Shown here: positions 22,779 through 32,486 of the stretch, piece after piece
Position numbering within the stretch: position 1 is the stretch's first letter
How the letters are laid out: the number at the start of each line of letters is the position of its first letter
Made by a program: the position numbers and the translations under genes
The notes under the pieces: model-generated
Told to the model about the DNA's origin: nothing
The model's database searches: none
What the model saw: the letters and a program-made list of their open reading frames with translations, nothing else
Source: Anthostomella pinea
Lineage: Eukaryota > Ascomycota > Sordariomycetes > Xylariales > Xylariaceae
Direction: 5' to 3'
Assembly (NCBI GenBank): GCA_963556695.1
Contig: CAUWAG010000018.1
Location: 2,852,001-2,916,000, forward strand
Length of the DNA: 64,000 nt

Positions 22779-23267
22779 CTACACGAACGCGCTCCAGGGC
22801 GTCCCAAGCACTCTCCCCTTCTCGTCAATCCTGACGCCCTCCTTCCTGAGTAGCTTCTTCTTCTCGTCGATAGTGATTCCCTCGCCATCCTTGGGCCATT
22901 GTCCCTTGAAGCCGCCCAGCAGTCCGCCCGTAGCCACTACGCGATGGCACGGCACCTGCGGCGCGAACGAATTCCGGCGAAGGGCATTGCCGACAGCTCT
23001 GGGCGACGAGCCCATGTGTGCGGCCATGAGGCCGTATGTAGAGACGTGGCCCGGTGGGACCTGGCAGAGCAGACTCCAGACTTTCTTCTCGTAGGGGGTG
23101 CGGGTTGAGGTAGCTATGCGCTGGAGTTGGGTGTCCATGCCTGTTGGTAGGGCGATGATTTCTGTGGTGATATCACGGTCCGTTTCGAACTTTGAGACCT
23201 TGGAGACTGCGGTAGGAATAGCGTCTGGTTCACCAGTGCGCTTGCGTTTGAGTCCTGCGGCCATCAT
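22779..23267 (-). CDS. MGT1: O6-methylguanine-DNA methyltransferase (alkyltransferase)
   Basis: A single-exon gene of 162 residues, starting at the ATG at 23267. It is the compact C-terminal-domain form of the alkylguanine transferase family: TPYEKKVWSLLCQVPPGHVS, then a helix-turn-helix with the arginine finger (GNALRRNSF), and the active site V-P-C107-H-R-V. The family moves alkyl groups from O6-alkylguanine in DNA to the active-site cysteine in a suicide reaction, in the nucleus. The cysteine is present, so direct reversal repair is expected rather than the Cys-less ATL role. A basic N-terminal KRKR could help nuclear targeting. The full N-terminal domain of bacterial Ada/Ogt is absent, as is usual in fungal short forms. 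The symbol is by analogy with yeast. Confidence 0.9.
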   Translation of the reverse strand: MMAAGLKRKRTGEPDAIPTAVSKVSKFETDRDITTEIIALPTGMDTQLQRIATSTRTPYEKKVWSLLCQVPPGHVSTYGLMAAHMGSSPRAVGNALRRNSFAPQVPCHRVVATGGLLGGFKGQWPKDGEGITIDEKKKLLRKEGVRIDEKGRVLGTPWSAFV

Positions 23268-23591
23268 GTGCTTCTAGACGGGCCAGACAGGTGACCGGCC
23301 GATACGGAGGTTGCAGGTATGTCTGAACGAGAACAGTTGGCGCAGGCAATGATGAGCTTGTATGAGAGTTTTACGGCTTCCAGGTTGTGGGTTCCTCTGA
23401 TTGCGCAGTCTTAAATAAGATTGTAACGAACGGATGGGATCAACCGGCGATGTAATGCGAAGGGCGCGTTTTTGTCGTCGAATCACGCGGCAACGTCACG
23501 ACGCGAGATCACGTGACTGTTTTCGAAGTGACCAATCTTGGCCAACATCGCTGCATTGACCCCAGTCCCCTCCTCGTCAGATATTGCTACC

Positions 23592-23903
23592 ATGCATGAA
23601 AGAGGTCGAACGGACCTTGTGCCGCTGATCGAAGAACATGACATACCTGGTTTCATCTGGAAGACACTCAAACGTAACGAGTTTGAGTTGTTAAAAGGGG
23701 TTCTCAATCCTCTGAGCCAAGAAGTGGGATCTCGTTTGCAACGTGCACAAAACATGCATAAGGGGATAAAGTCATGTGATGTGATCGGCGCCCGTCACAA
23801 CACAGGAGCCATGGCAAAACACAGGAGCCACTCTCCATTATATACTCAACGCATCAAAACCCGCAAGTTAAGAACCACTGCCTCTTCAGAAACTCTCAAG
23901 TAA
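23592..23903 (+). CDS. doubtful small ORF
   Basis: An ATG-started frame of about 103 codons begins with a plausible sequence (MHERGRTDLVPLIEEHDIPG...NEFELLKGVLNPLSQEV) that loses coding character in its second half. It lies divergent from the methyltransferase gene, about 320 bp away. It could be a first exon whose continuation I cannot find, or chance. Confidence 0.2.
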   Translation: MHERGRTDLVPLIEEHDIPGFIWKTLKRNEFELLKGVLNPLSQEVGSRLQRAQNMHKGIKSCDVIGARHNTGAMAKHRSHSPLYTQRIKTRKLRTTASSETLK

Positions 23904-23948
23904 CTCCTCCATCGTTTTGTAACTTTCCAACTCACTCGGGTCATTAAA

Positions 23949-24566
23949 ATGCCACTAAGTAACAATCTCTCGGAGCATCCCACACCGGCGCAGGTTCACG
24001 AACTCGCTGTCAAGCACGCCACATTACTCCGACATCTGTACGGCAACCCAGAAGTCAAGTGGTACGTATGAAGACTACCTGAGTATCTAGCGTCATGTCG
24101 ACTGTGATATTTTCCTAAGAGACAGTGTCATGGCTTCATCGACTAACCTCCTGGCAGTGAGCCCACCAACCGGTTTCATGCCACTCGCCATATTGTTCAA
24201 GACCCAGCCCATGTGTTCCAGAAAGCAAGTCCGTCCTAACGCAGCCTCTTACCCGCCAGACCTCCAGCCCCCAACAGCCGAGGTCTCCGCGATAGACCTA
24301 GCGCGCACAAACAGGTACCTATTCTGGATGGCCGACTTCATGCAGAACACCTACATCCAAAACGTGCTGCCTTTCCTGCCCGCTGGTGCCACGCGCAAGT
24401 GCAAGGACTTCGCCAACCCCTGGGCCCAAGCGACCCCAACTACCGCTGGGAGTGGACATGGGACGCCGCTACCAGCGCCCTCAAGGACAACGCGAGCGGG
24501 AACGTGGTTGAGTTTCCTCGACTCCCCGAGGCCCAGGTTAAGGAGAAGATCAGCGACGTGCTGTGA
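23949..24566 (+). pseudogene. frameshifted hypothetical gene with one intron
   Basis: It starts at the ATG at 23949 (MPLSNNLSEHPTPAQVHELA). A 95-bp intron at 24062-24156, with a GTACGT donor and a GACTAAC branch point, joins in phase to EPTNRFHATRHIVQDPAHVF. The frame then ends at a TAA near 24237. Coding sequence resumes in a second frame (IDLARTNRYLFWMADFMQNT...FANPW), and in a third after a run of Cs near 24420 (LGPSDPNYRWEWTWDAATSA...VKEKISDVL) to TGA at 24564. The second shift is explained by loss of one C in a C-run. At least two lesions make this a pseudogene or a site of sequencing error. The family is not recognised. Confidence 0.55.
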
Positions 24567-25510
24567 CGTTCCGTATATGTGAATAGGACATAGAAGCCCT
24601 TGTTTACTATGTACGTATAACTATCTCTGGCTGAAGAGGAAAAAGAAGATCGAGCGGCACAGCCAAATCTGGTGGGCAACTAGATAAGTGTGTCCGCCCC
24701 ACAATTCAGAGCCCTAGTGGGTCTGGGACAACCAGTCGTCCAGGAGGTCACGTGCTTTCACGTGATCCCAGGACCATCACCGATGGCAGCGACGTAGCAA
24801 CCATCACACGTGCTCTTGCGGGGCATGATGGCTAAGAACCTGATTGTGGAAGATGAGACTGACATCAAGGCCCGCCTGATGATGGGTGGGCTGACGTTTG
24901 ATTTTGGGGTGGATGCTCGGCGTGCGGCTCGGGAGTTGGTTCCATTGAGCTTCGGAAACGGTGCTTAGATTGGCCGAAGTGTAGAGACAGGTTCACATAT
25001 AGTCATCGTGACTCGGAGACGGAAATTGTGAGACATTACCCGAGAGCTTCCCATGAAACATAATACACCACTGAACGGGTCACGTCGGTGACTGCTTATA
25101 TCCACAATTTCATGCCTAAGCACTACTTTCATCTATGTATAGAGCTTCCAGCTCACAAGTCTTCCCTTCAGTTTCTTTTTTGATGGATTGATTGATCTAG
25201 AGGCCCTGTACATAGTGTTGGTAGTATTCCGTCAGATTGTACTGTCTGTGATGCTGTCTGTGATGCTGTCTGTGATGCTGTCTGTGATGCCGTCTGTTAT
25301 GCTGTATTTGATGCTCTCTGTGCATCAATGACAGTAGCGATGGTGGCGCTGATGACAAGAACGAAGGCCTTATTTCATCTCAACACTTGTGTGCTCAATG
25401 CAAACCTACCTAGCCTACAAAGGGCCTCATGAAACCAGTGCGTTGGACCAGCCGCGTCCAGCACAGCGACCAAACCCAAGCATATTTCATACCCCAGCCC
25501 GCTGGTTCCC
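24567..25510. other. intergenic; one very short ORF and a minisatellite
   Basis: No substantial gene. An ATG-started frame of 47 codons at 24825-24968 has coding-like composition (EDETDIKARLMMGGLTFDFG) and could be a tiny gene or a fragment. The repeat at 25241-25320 is listed separately. Confidence 0.4.
25241..25320. repeat. 12-bp TGTGATGCTGTC minisatellite
   Basis: About six head-to-tail copies of a 12-bp unit. The first four are nearly perfect and the last two degenerate. It lies about 190 bp downstream of the 3' end of the minus-strand methyltransferase-like gene. Confidence 0.85.
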
Positions 25511-26233
25511 TCAAAAGACCCATGGAATATACCGTGCTGTCCTAGCATGCCATCCCTCCCACTCGGCCCCGAACCGCGCCCTCATCATACTCTCCTCCTG
25601 CATCGTCCGCTTCCACACCATGAATAGAAACCCGGGAAATACCGCCCACTGAAGCGCGGCCAAATCGTCGCGCCACCCCGGCGGTACGATGCAGCTGATG
25701 GCCCCGTCCATCCTCCCCAGCAGGGCGACATTGGAGATCACGAGGATGACCAACCCTGTGTAGCTCGGGTGCTGCACGTAGCGGTAGATGCCCGTGGTGG
25801 TGAGCCGGTCAGGCTCTTTCAGCGCAAAGGTGAAATTGGTGCCCAGCGAGGCGTACGCAACCATGCGCAGCGGCACGCCGGCGCACAGGATGAGCGCCAG
25901 CGGGACGGCCGTGGCTGCAGACCAAGTGATGCGGTCGGGGTTGAGCCCGTTCTGTGCGCCGTACCCCAGGATGGACGGAGGGATGTTGGGGTGCAGGAGG
26001 GCCAGGGTCACAGTGTGCAGGGAAAACAGGCCGAGCGGGGCCATCAGAGTAAGCCGGATGCTGCGTTTGTTGGTGATGAGCAGCGACCGGACCGTGTCGC
26101 CGGACGCCGGGATGGTGTGGGTGGCTTCCGCGTCGGGGTTGGGAGGGGTGGCGCCGATGTAGGTCCCGACGGCGGCCAGCAGTATGGTGGCTGCGAGAGA
26201 GCCTTGGGCTAGTGATATCGCAGGGAGCGGCAT
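25511..26233 (-). CDS. isoprenylcysteine carboxyl methyltransferase (ICMT/PEMT)-like membrane protein
   Basis: Single exon, 240 residues. The ATG at 26233 (MPLPAISLAQG) was chosen over an in-frame GTG further out. Four or five hydrophobic segments are present, followed by the conserved cofactor-binding region of the ICMT/phospholipid-methyltransferase fold: GIYRYVQHPSYTGLVIL (the R-x-x-x-HP-x-Y-x-G motif) and a C-terminal EES-x-M-x-x-R-F-G-x-E-W with a terminal R-Y-I-P-W-V-F. The family uses S-adenosylmethionine in the ER membrane to methylate prenylated cysteines or lipids. The sequence cannot tell whether this is the true Ste14 orthologue. The long N-terminal half and the HPSYTGL variant suggest one of the extra ICMT-like paralogues common in filamentous fungi. 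Confidence 0.82.
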   Translation of the reverse strand: MPLPAISLAQGSLAATILLAAVGTYIGATPPNPDAEATHTIPASGDTVRSLLITNKRSIRLTLMAPLGLFSLHTVTLALLHPNIPPSILGYGAQNGLNPDRITWSAATAVPLALILCAGVPLRMVAYASLGTNFTFALKEPDRLTTTGIYRYVQHPSYTGLVILVISNVALLGRMDGAISCIVPPGWRDDLAALQWAVFPGFLFMVWKRTMQEESMMRARFGAEWEGWHARTARYIPWVF

Positions 26234-27728
26234 CCTGCTTGCACTTGGGACGCGATGCTGTGGCACAAGCTCACCGACAATGGAAGTGACAGGTCAAGTC
26301 AGCAGGTCAGGGTGCAGGTGCTCAAGGAGTCAAGGTTGCGGCGCTGCTGGTTGGCTAGTGGCGGCGGCTCGGGGCGGGTATCGGACGATGCGTAACACAT
26401 AACACGACGGGGTATGCATGCAATTCGGCAGCTATGGTGGGGCACAAGGTCGGAGAGACTGCTACTGGCCGTCCATATCGTGTTGAAGTCCTTAAGAGAG
26501 AAAGAGGGGTCAGACAGGCAGACAGTCAGTCGTGACACGCCGATAGCCAGACAGGAGGTTGGGCTGGTTGGGCAGGTCGCCAGTGATTGGCTGTGTTCGA
26601 CAGGTGCACGGACGAGATTGCATGCTGCAGCGAGGGCTCCCACAGTGCCACTGCCCAGTGCCTGCCGGGTCGTCTGGTTGTGCAGCGGAAGGAAGCGATA
26701 AGCTGCAAACTCGTAACCCACCTCTAGTACAGTCTGGTAATAATAAGGTCAATGGTAGCGAGCGTGCAGTACGTTACTACGTAATAACAACAGGTGGGAA
26801 ATGAGGGCGTCAGATTCTGCACACTGCAGGCAGGGCTGTCCACACACACAGTGCTATCACATGGGATGGGGGATGGGGTGTTGCTGACACTTGAAGCTGT
26901 CATCTCGACTGCTCGACTGCTCGACTGCGGTGCCATGTTGTCTTGTCGGACTCACTCACACTTGAGTCGAAGCGACAGAATGGCGTGAAATAGATGTTTG
27001 GACACCAGTAGCCACAACGCGATTGGAAAGTTAAGTTATTAGTGGGTTTGCTCGCAGTCACAGATTGACAGTGTCCATCCGGATGCAACAGGACTGTCAG
27101 ATGTCTCCCCGTCGGGCGGAGTGCAGAGCGGAGTGCAGAATGTTCGAGTTTCCAGAGTCGCAGGCGCCCGAGTTGCGAACTTGCAGGGTGGAGCTGCAGA
27201 GACTCAGAGACTTGGGCCGATGTTGTGATCTGGTTGCAGAGTGACGTCACAACTACCACACAGTATATAGGATCGGGGCTGCAGACGGACACCGACTCCG
27301 CAGCTTGACGGGACCGGGACCATGAGGCTGTTATTATAATGATAATAAATCTTCTCAGCGCACGTCGAACCGCCCCAAGCCGTTCCTCATCTTTGCAACT
27401 TGCCGATGACTCGCCTGGCAGGACAAGGGGAAGAAGGGGACGTCAACAACAAACAAAACCCAACCAATCCGGCCAAGTGACTCAAGTCGCATACTACCTA
27501 TATTATTGTCTTCCCCACTAGCCGGGAGCTAACAACCTTGACAACTTCTTAATCTGCCTCTTATTCCTCATCCGGGCACCGCTAGGGCCGCCGGTCCCTT
27601 TAGCCGCCGCATACATCCTTCCAACGAAAACTCTCACGCGACTCACGACTCGTTCCTCCACGCCCATCCATCCATCCCTGAGGTCTGAGGTCTGAAGCTT
27701 GGAGTCTGGAATCTGATCGCGACGCTCA
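26234..27728. promoter_or_regulatory. divergent promoter region with a CRE palindrome
   Basis: About 1.5 kb between two divergently transcribed genes. At 27242-27249 there is a perfect TGACGTCA palindrome, the binding site of ATF/CREB-type bZIP factors, followed 15 bp later by a TATATAG box. Together they look like the core promoter of the downstream transporter gene, with a leader of about 430 bp. No gene is seen in the rest. Confidence 0.5.
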
Positions 27729-29599
27729 ATGTCTCTCGCCCAGCACGTTACTGCTACCGAGGGTGTCGATCGCGAAGTCGCCGACGACGACTCTCTGAGC
27801 AGGGGACTCTGGCGCCCCTTGAGTTATGATCCCGTAGCACCAACAGAGGGGCCCTCATCCCAGGACCTGGAACCTCTGCCGCATATACCTGCCTACAAAG
27901 TTCCAAACACCAAGAGAATCGGTAAGTATATACCAACCACATCTCAGCACCCGTCTCATAGAAAGTCCGCTTACACATATACCAGCTCAGGTAGTTTTTG
28001 GCACAGTTCTCTGCTGCCTCGCCTCGGGCATTGTCTTTGGGTTTGCGAGTCTCAAGCCCGTTTTGATAAGCGAGGGCGTCTATGGCGAACTATGCGATGC
28101 CAAAGGCAGCGGCCATGCAGACGGTGACGAGGTCCCCTGCCCCGAGCAGGACATGCGGCTGAACCTCTTCTTCATCTCTGCGTCCATCATGACCAACGCA
28201 TCGTCGCTTCTCGCCGGTTATGGGTTGGACCGCTTCGGAAGACGCGCATGCTACACGGCATCGGCTTTCTTCCTTGCAGCGGGTTGCCTCTTGCTCGGCT
28301 ACGCCTTTGCCATCCCCGAGTTCGACGGGTACGTCTCTGGCAACGTTTTGTTGGCCCTAGGCGGCACCTTCCTCTTCGTCCCGTCCTTTGAGCTCGCGAA
28401 CGCGTTCCCGAAGTACTCTGGTATCATCGTCGCGACCATAACCGGCGCCTTCGACGCTTCGGCCGCCGTCTTCCTCTTCTACCGGCTCGCCTGGGAGGCG
28501 ACGGGCGGCGCCTTCGCGCCGAATCAATTCTTCTTCTGCTACCTGATCGTGCCGCTGATCCTCATCGTCGGCGAGTGGACCCTCATGCCGCGCGGGGCCT
28601 ACTACACGACGCCCGAGCTCGAGCACAAGATCGAGAAGGCCCTGGACGTGACGGCCGACGTGCACAGCTCCGACGACGAGATCGACAGCCCGCGCGAGCT
28701 GCGTCGCGTGCGTAGCTCACGGGCTGATCTCCGTGCCGCGAGGCTCGACCAGATTGAGGAGGTCATCGGCGACGCCGACCACCGCGAGGAGCGCGCCATC
28801 AAGGAAGAGGAGCGCCAGCTCAACAGTGGTGTCTGGGGAGTCCTGCACGGCCAACCTGCCCACCGGCAGATGATGACGGCCTGGTTCGTGCTCATCCTGC
28901 TGCTCACGGTGCTGCAGATGCTCCGGATGAACTACTTCATCGCCACCATTCGCTCCCAGTACCGCTACCTGCTGCAGTCGGAAGAGGCTGCCGAGGCCAT
29001 CAACGACTTCTTCGACGTGGCGCTGCCTGTCGGCGGTGTTATCGCTACGCCGTTTATTGGACTGCTTCTCGATAACATGAGCGTCGCCACGACCCTCGCT
29101 ATACTTACGGGGTATATCGCGGTGATCGGCGTGCTCAACTGCCTGCCGTTCGTCTGGGCGGGCTACGCGACGGTCGTTGCCTTCGTGTTGTTCCGCCCTC
29201 TGTACTACTCCACCATCTCGTAAGTCTCTCCCACCGTCGCTTGTCCTCGTATCATTTTCTTCAATGCTGACGTATCCATCTAGTGACTACGCGACCAAGG
29301 TCTTCGGCTTCGCCACCTTCGGCCGCGTATACGGGACTATCACGTGTCTTTCGGGCCTCGTCAACTTCTCGCAGGCGGCCCTCGACGCGCTGACCCACGG
29401 CCCGCTCAATGGCGACCCGACGCCTATCAACATCGCTATGGGCGTTGCGGGTACGGCTATTGGCATTGCCCTGACGGTCTACGTCATGATCAAGGGCCGG
29501 AACTTCCGCAGGGCGCTTGAGAGAGATGATCCTAAGGGGAGGGACGAGCGGATCGGGCTGATACGCGAGGAACAGGAGGAATATGGGACTATGGGATGA
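27729..29599 (+). CDS. FMP42: MFS transporter, FMP42/SLC43-like
   Basis: Model join(27729..27921, 27986..29219, 29284..29599), 580 residues. Both introns are 64 bp with GTAAGT donors and keep phase. About 60 polar residues precede TM1 (VFGTVLCCLASGIVFGFASL). Then comes an extracytosolic loop with Cys residues and TM2-TM6 including GYGLDRFGRR, the MFS loop 2-3 motif. A charged central loop of about 90 residues follows (ELEHKIEKALDV... with clusters of Arg, Glu and Asp), then TM7-TM12. The layout and the N-terminal GEL-C motif match the fungal FMP42 family, related to animal SLC43 amino-acid transporters. The substrate is unknown. Yeast Fmp42 is found at the vacuole and in mitochondrial proteomes. 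The short acidic tail could be regulatory. Confidence 0.85.
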
Positions 29600-29860
29600 A
29601 TCATCCTCTACTAAGCTCGGAGGGTCATCCTTGGAGCACTAAGGCACAGGACTTATGAGTATTCATGATAATCACACGCGGTGCATTACTTACATAGCGA
29701 TATAATTAGCCAGTATTTCTAACCCTTAAGGTTTGGTCACAGCCGGAGTTAATAACACACTGAACCCTCATAAGTCCAAGTCCCCGTACACCACCCGTCT
29801 AGGAAACAACGGTATATATATCTATCGAATCGGATAAGTGCACAAGAATAAGCATTGGGA

Positions 29861-30525
29861 ATGGCGTATCAAACCAGAGCTGCTTATTCCAGATTCCGAA
29901 ATTTATTCGGGTGGCGTCTGGTGGAATCTTATCAACATAACACGCACGAAACCTTCGTAGAATATGTGAGGCAAATCACCCAGGAAGCGACCCAAAGACA
30001 AGTGAAAGCACCCAAGAATCAACTGGGTCGCTTGGAAAGGCTACGACCGACAAAGTGTTGACTTCTCTCAATGCATATGAGGGTCGCCTAGAAGAGATGA
30101 CTGACATCAAGGAGTCGCTTGGGGGTCTGACCGACATCAAGGAGTCCCTCGAGGACCTGGTCGACATCAAGCCGTGGCTTGGGGACCTGGCTGACATCAA
30201 GGAGTCGCTTGAGGATCTGGATGATGGCGTGTGGTTCAGAAGGTTGCGTATTCTTTCTCTTCTGGAAGACCGATGGTCTTCCAGAATATGCCTATGTATC
30301 TGGTCTGGTACTGTGCTAGCTACTGTGTGTCACTGTGTATGGTCACCGTATGACCTAACAACCCGAAAAATGACGACGTCCTCGTCATCTATCGTCCCTC
30401 ATCTTGCCCATGGTCTCGACAAAGAGATACATATGGGAAGGTTGTGGAAAAGTGCTTATTTTGCCTATGGTCTCAACGTAGAGACATATATGGAGAAGTT
30501 GGGCATGATGGTGGTAATCAAGTAG
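29861..30525 (+). pseudogene. remnant with four 10-residue DIKESL repeats
   Basis: An ATG-started frame (MAYQTRAAYSRFRNLFGWRL...) runs 66 codons to a stop. A second, overlapping frame then carries sequence of different style, with four tandem decapeptides (TDIKESLGGL, TDIKESLEDL, VDIKPWLGDL, ADIKESLEDL), and ends at 30525. The frames do not join through a valid intron, so the gene is broken or this is not a gene. The repeated helix-forming decapeptides suggest an amphipathic coiled-coil region. No family is recognised. Confidence 0.35.
30100..30223 (+). repeat. 30-bp coding tandem repeat, four copies
   Basis: Four adjacent 30-bp units of the type (A/G)CTGACATCAAGGAGTCGCT plus 10 bases. Divergence between units is mostly silent or conservative, which suggests past selection on the encoded decapeptide. 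Confidence 0.85.
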
Positions 30526-30583
30526 TTTTGCCCGCTTTGCCATTCACCGTTCGCTTTGGCGTCTCCTTCGCTTCGGCTGTAAC

Positions 30584-31229
30584 TTAGCAACTGTTTTTCG
30601 TGCCTTCGTACCTGGCTTGGTAGGAGTCCTCATGCCAGTCTCGGTGGATGCCGTGGTAGGGGTCTTGGGCAACAGATGTCTTCGAAATCGAAGTTTGGTG
30701 AGCCGTTGACCGGGCTCCCTCCGACTCCCGGTGGTCGGATGAACTTTGCTGTCCTGTCACATCCATGGTGCTCATTCCAAGAAGAGTCTCGAGGCCCCGG
30801 CGTAAGCAGCTGCGACTTGACCAGTCGCCATCGTTGCTCATTCTAGAGTGCTTATTCCATGGATACATGATGTAGCACACCCGGCGCACCGAATCCCCTT
30901 GCAACCATCCAACCTGGGTCTGTGATGAGATCTTCAAGTCGTCGTTTGATTTCAGACTGATCCCCTGTCCGTCTAGTTCGATACGAAGAACCGTGCGATC
31001 GGATGATCCAAATGGGTCTGTTCCATCTAGGCGCTTTCCTTCAGTCGAAGTCACCCCGAAACGTTCCTTCCCCGAGATGGCCACGGTCATCGATATGAGA
31101 TCCAGAAGTCCAGACCACATGGCCATCGTTCATGAGCAGCAGCATGAATCCGTCGTGACTTGAACCTACCTTCCCTACCTGAGAGGCTTCGGAGCGGAAC
31201 AACCGACTGAAGCTGACTCTGGTCAGCAC
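30584..31229 (-). pseudogene. frameshifted hypothetical gene
   Basis: Two minus-strand frames join at VVWTSG/GLLDL near 31100. The upstream one reads SHDGFMLLLMNDGHVVWTSG. The downstream one continues LLDLISMTVAISGKERFGV...VLRIELDGQGISLKSNDDLK and TQVGWLQGDSVRRVCYIMYP, which looks like beta-rich coding sequence. The last 60 codons are Ser/His/Asp-rich and low in character. There is no intron at the junction, so a one-base shift is inferred. I recognise a loose resemblance to uncharacterised fungal proteins but cannot name it. Confidence 0.4.
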
Positions 31230-31673
31230 AAGGGGTCATAAATGATACATGATTCGGCTCAACCACACAGTCGATAGCCGTGAACTGAGCATGTATCTAA
31301 TCAATGTATAAGTAGCCTCTGGCATGATCGCAGTTTTGAAAGCAGCCAACGAGCTGCTTGGGCGGAAACCTGACCAGCTGTTGGAACACCAGCGACCTCT
31401 CAAAGATAGAATGAATCAGAGGGGTAACTTGGCATCCTGTCTGGTCTGCGAGATATGATCAAGTCACTGAGAAGCCGATTTTGCAACGATGTCAGTATTA
31501 TATGCGTGTCACGTACCAAGTAGGGAACTTTTGGATCCAGTGGAAGGGTATCTTGTGCATTTCCTTGCTTTTCGAGACGCGTAGGCTATCGCATTCACAT
31601 CAACCTCAACAGCCGCAGCTTAGCTCGTCGCCACCAGCACCACCAACCTCCAAGCGTAAGCGCCTGTTCCTCT
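31230..31673. other. intergenic; no gene seen
   Basis: About 440 bp. It is the probable 5' region of the broken minus-strand gene and the 3' region of the Hub1-like gene. Confidence 0.45.
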
Positions 31674-32486
31674 TTAGTCGCCCGTGTCGACCTCCAGGTC
31701 CAGCTGCACCCCGTTGCTGATCTCGTAGTCGGCCAGCGAGAGCATGTCCTTGAAGGGCCGCTGTCCCTGCCGCTTCAGCAGGATCTCGTGCGGCTCCCGC
31801 CCAATCCGCGCCGCCACCATCGTCTTGAACTCCTTGATCTTGTCCGACGCGAAGCACGGGATCGCCGCCTTGGTCCCCAGACGGTCGTTGATGTGCACGA
31901 TGATCATCTCCTCACCGCCGCTGGAGGGGGCAGCAGCTGCTGCAGGTGCTCGGGTGGGGGGCTTGGTGGTATCGTCGTCGGCAGACTTCTTCTTGGGTTT
32001 CTTGGATGATGAGGAAGGACCGTTATCGCGATCCCGCTCCCGATCTCGGCGGCGTGGGGAAGGCGAGCGGTTGCGGTAACCTCTGTGCGAGCCGCCGCGC
32101 CTGTCATCCTCCGCATCGTCTCGACTCTTGTCCTTGTATTTGAAGCCGCCAAAGCCCTTCTTCGGCCTCGGTCGGTCTCGGTCTCGGTCTCGATCTCTAT
32201 CTCTGCCCTGGTCTCGGTCTGCGTATCCCCGATCTGATTCATCTCTGGCACCATCTCGCGCGCCTGATCGGTCTTCCTCTCGTTCTCTTCTGTCTCGGCC
32301 TGAGCCTCGATATGCGTCGTCGCCTCGAGATCGATAGCTGTCGCGGCCGCCGTAGCTATCTCTATCTCCGTCCCTTCTGTCGCGATTGCGACGCGGCGAT
32401 TGACTGCGGTGGTCACTTCTGCTGCGTTTGTGCGGAGGTGGCGCATCGTCTCGCGCAAGGCTCGTCGGTTCGGCCTTGTCCGACAT
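31674..32486 (-). CDS. Hub1/UBL5-like ubiquitin fold fused to an Arg/Asp/Ser-rich domain
   Basis: Single exon, 270 residues, from the ATG at 32486. Residues 1-190 are extremely rich in Arg, Asp, Ser and Gly: RS, RD and RE dipeptides, an alternating Arg-Asp run of about ten residues, and a KKPKKK cluster. This resembles the RS/RD domains of splicing factors. Residues 193-270 form a complete ubiquitin-like domain with the signature of Hub1/UBL5: VHINDRLGTKAAIPCFASDK, then FKTMVAARIG, LLKRQGQRPFKD, and LADYEISNGVQLDLE. Hub1 binds HIND motifs in spliceosomal proteins such as Snu66 non-covalently and tunes splice-site use. Here the C-terminus is DTGD, without the double Tyr of canonical Hub1 or a Gly-Gly, so conjugation is not expected. 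A nuclear splicing role is inferred. The gene could instead be a second, diverged Hub1-type protein. Confidence 0.85.
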   Translation of the reverse strand: MSDKAEPTSLARDDAPPPHKRSRSDHRSQSPRRNRDRRDGDRDSYGGRDSYRSRGDDAYRGSGRDRREREEDRSGARDGARDESDRGYADRDQGRDRDRDRDRDRPRPKKGFGGFKYKDKSRDDAEDDRRGGSHRGYRNRSPSPRRRDRERDRDNGPSSSSKKPKKKSADDDTTKPPTRAPAAAAAPSSGGEEMIIVHINDRLGTKAAIPCFASDKIKEFKTMVAARIGREPHEILLKRQGQRPFKDMLSLADYEISNGVQLDLEVDTGD

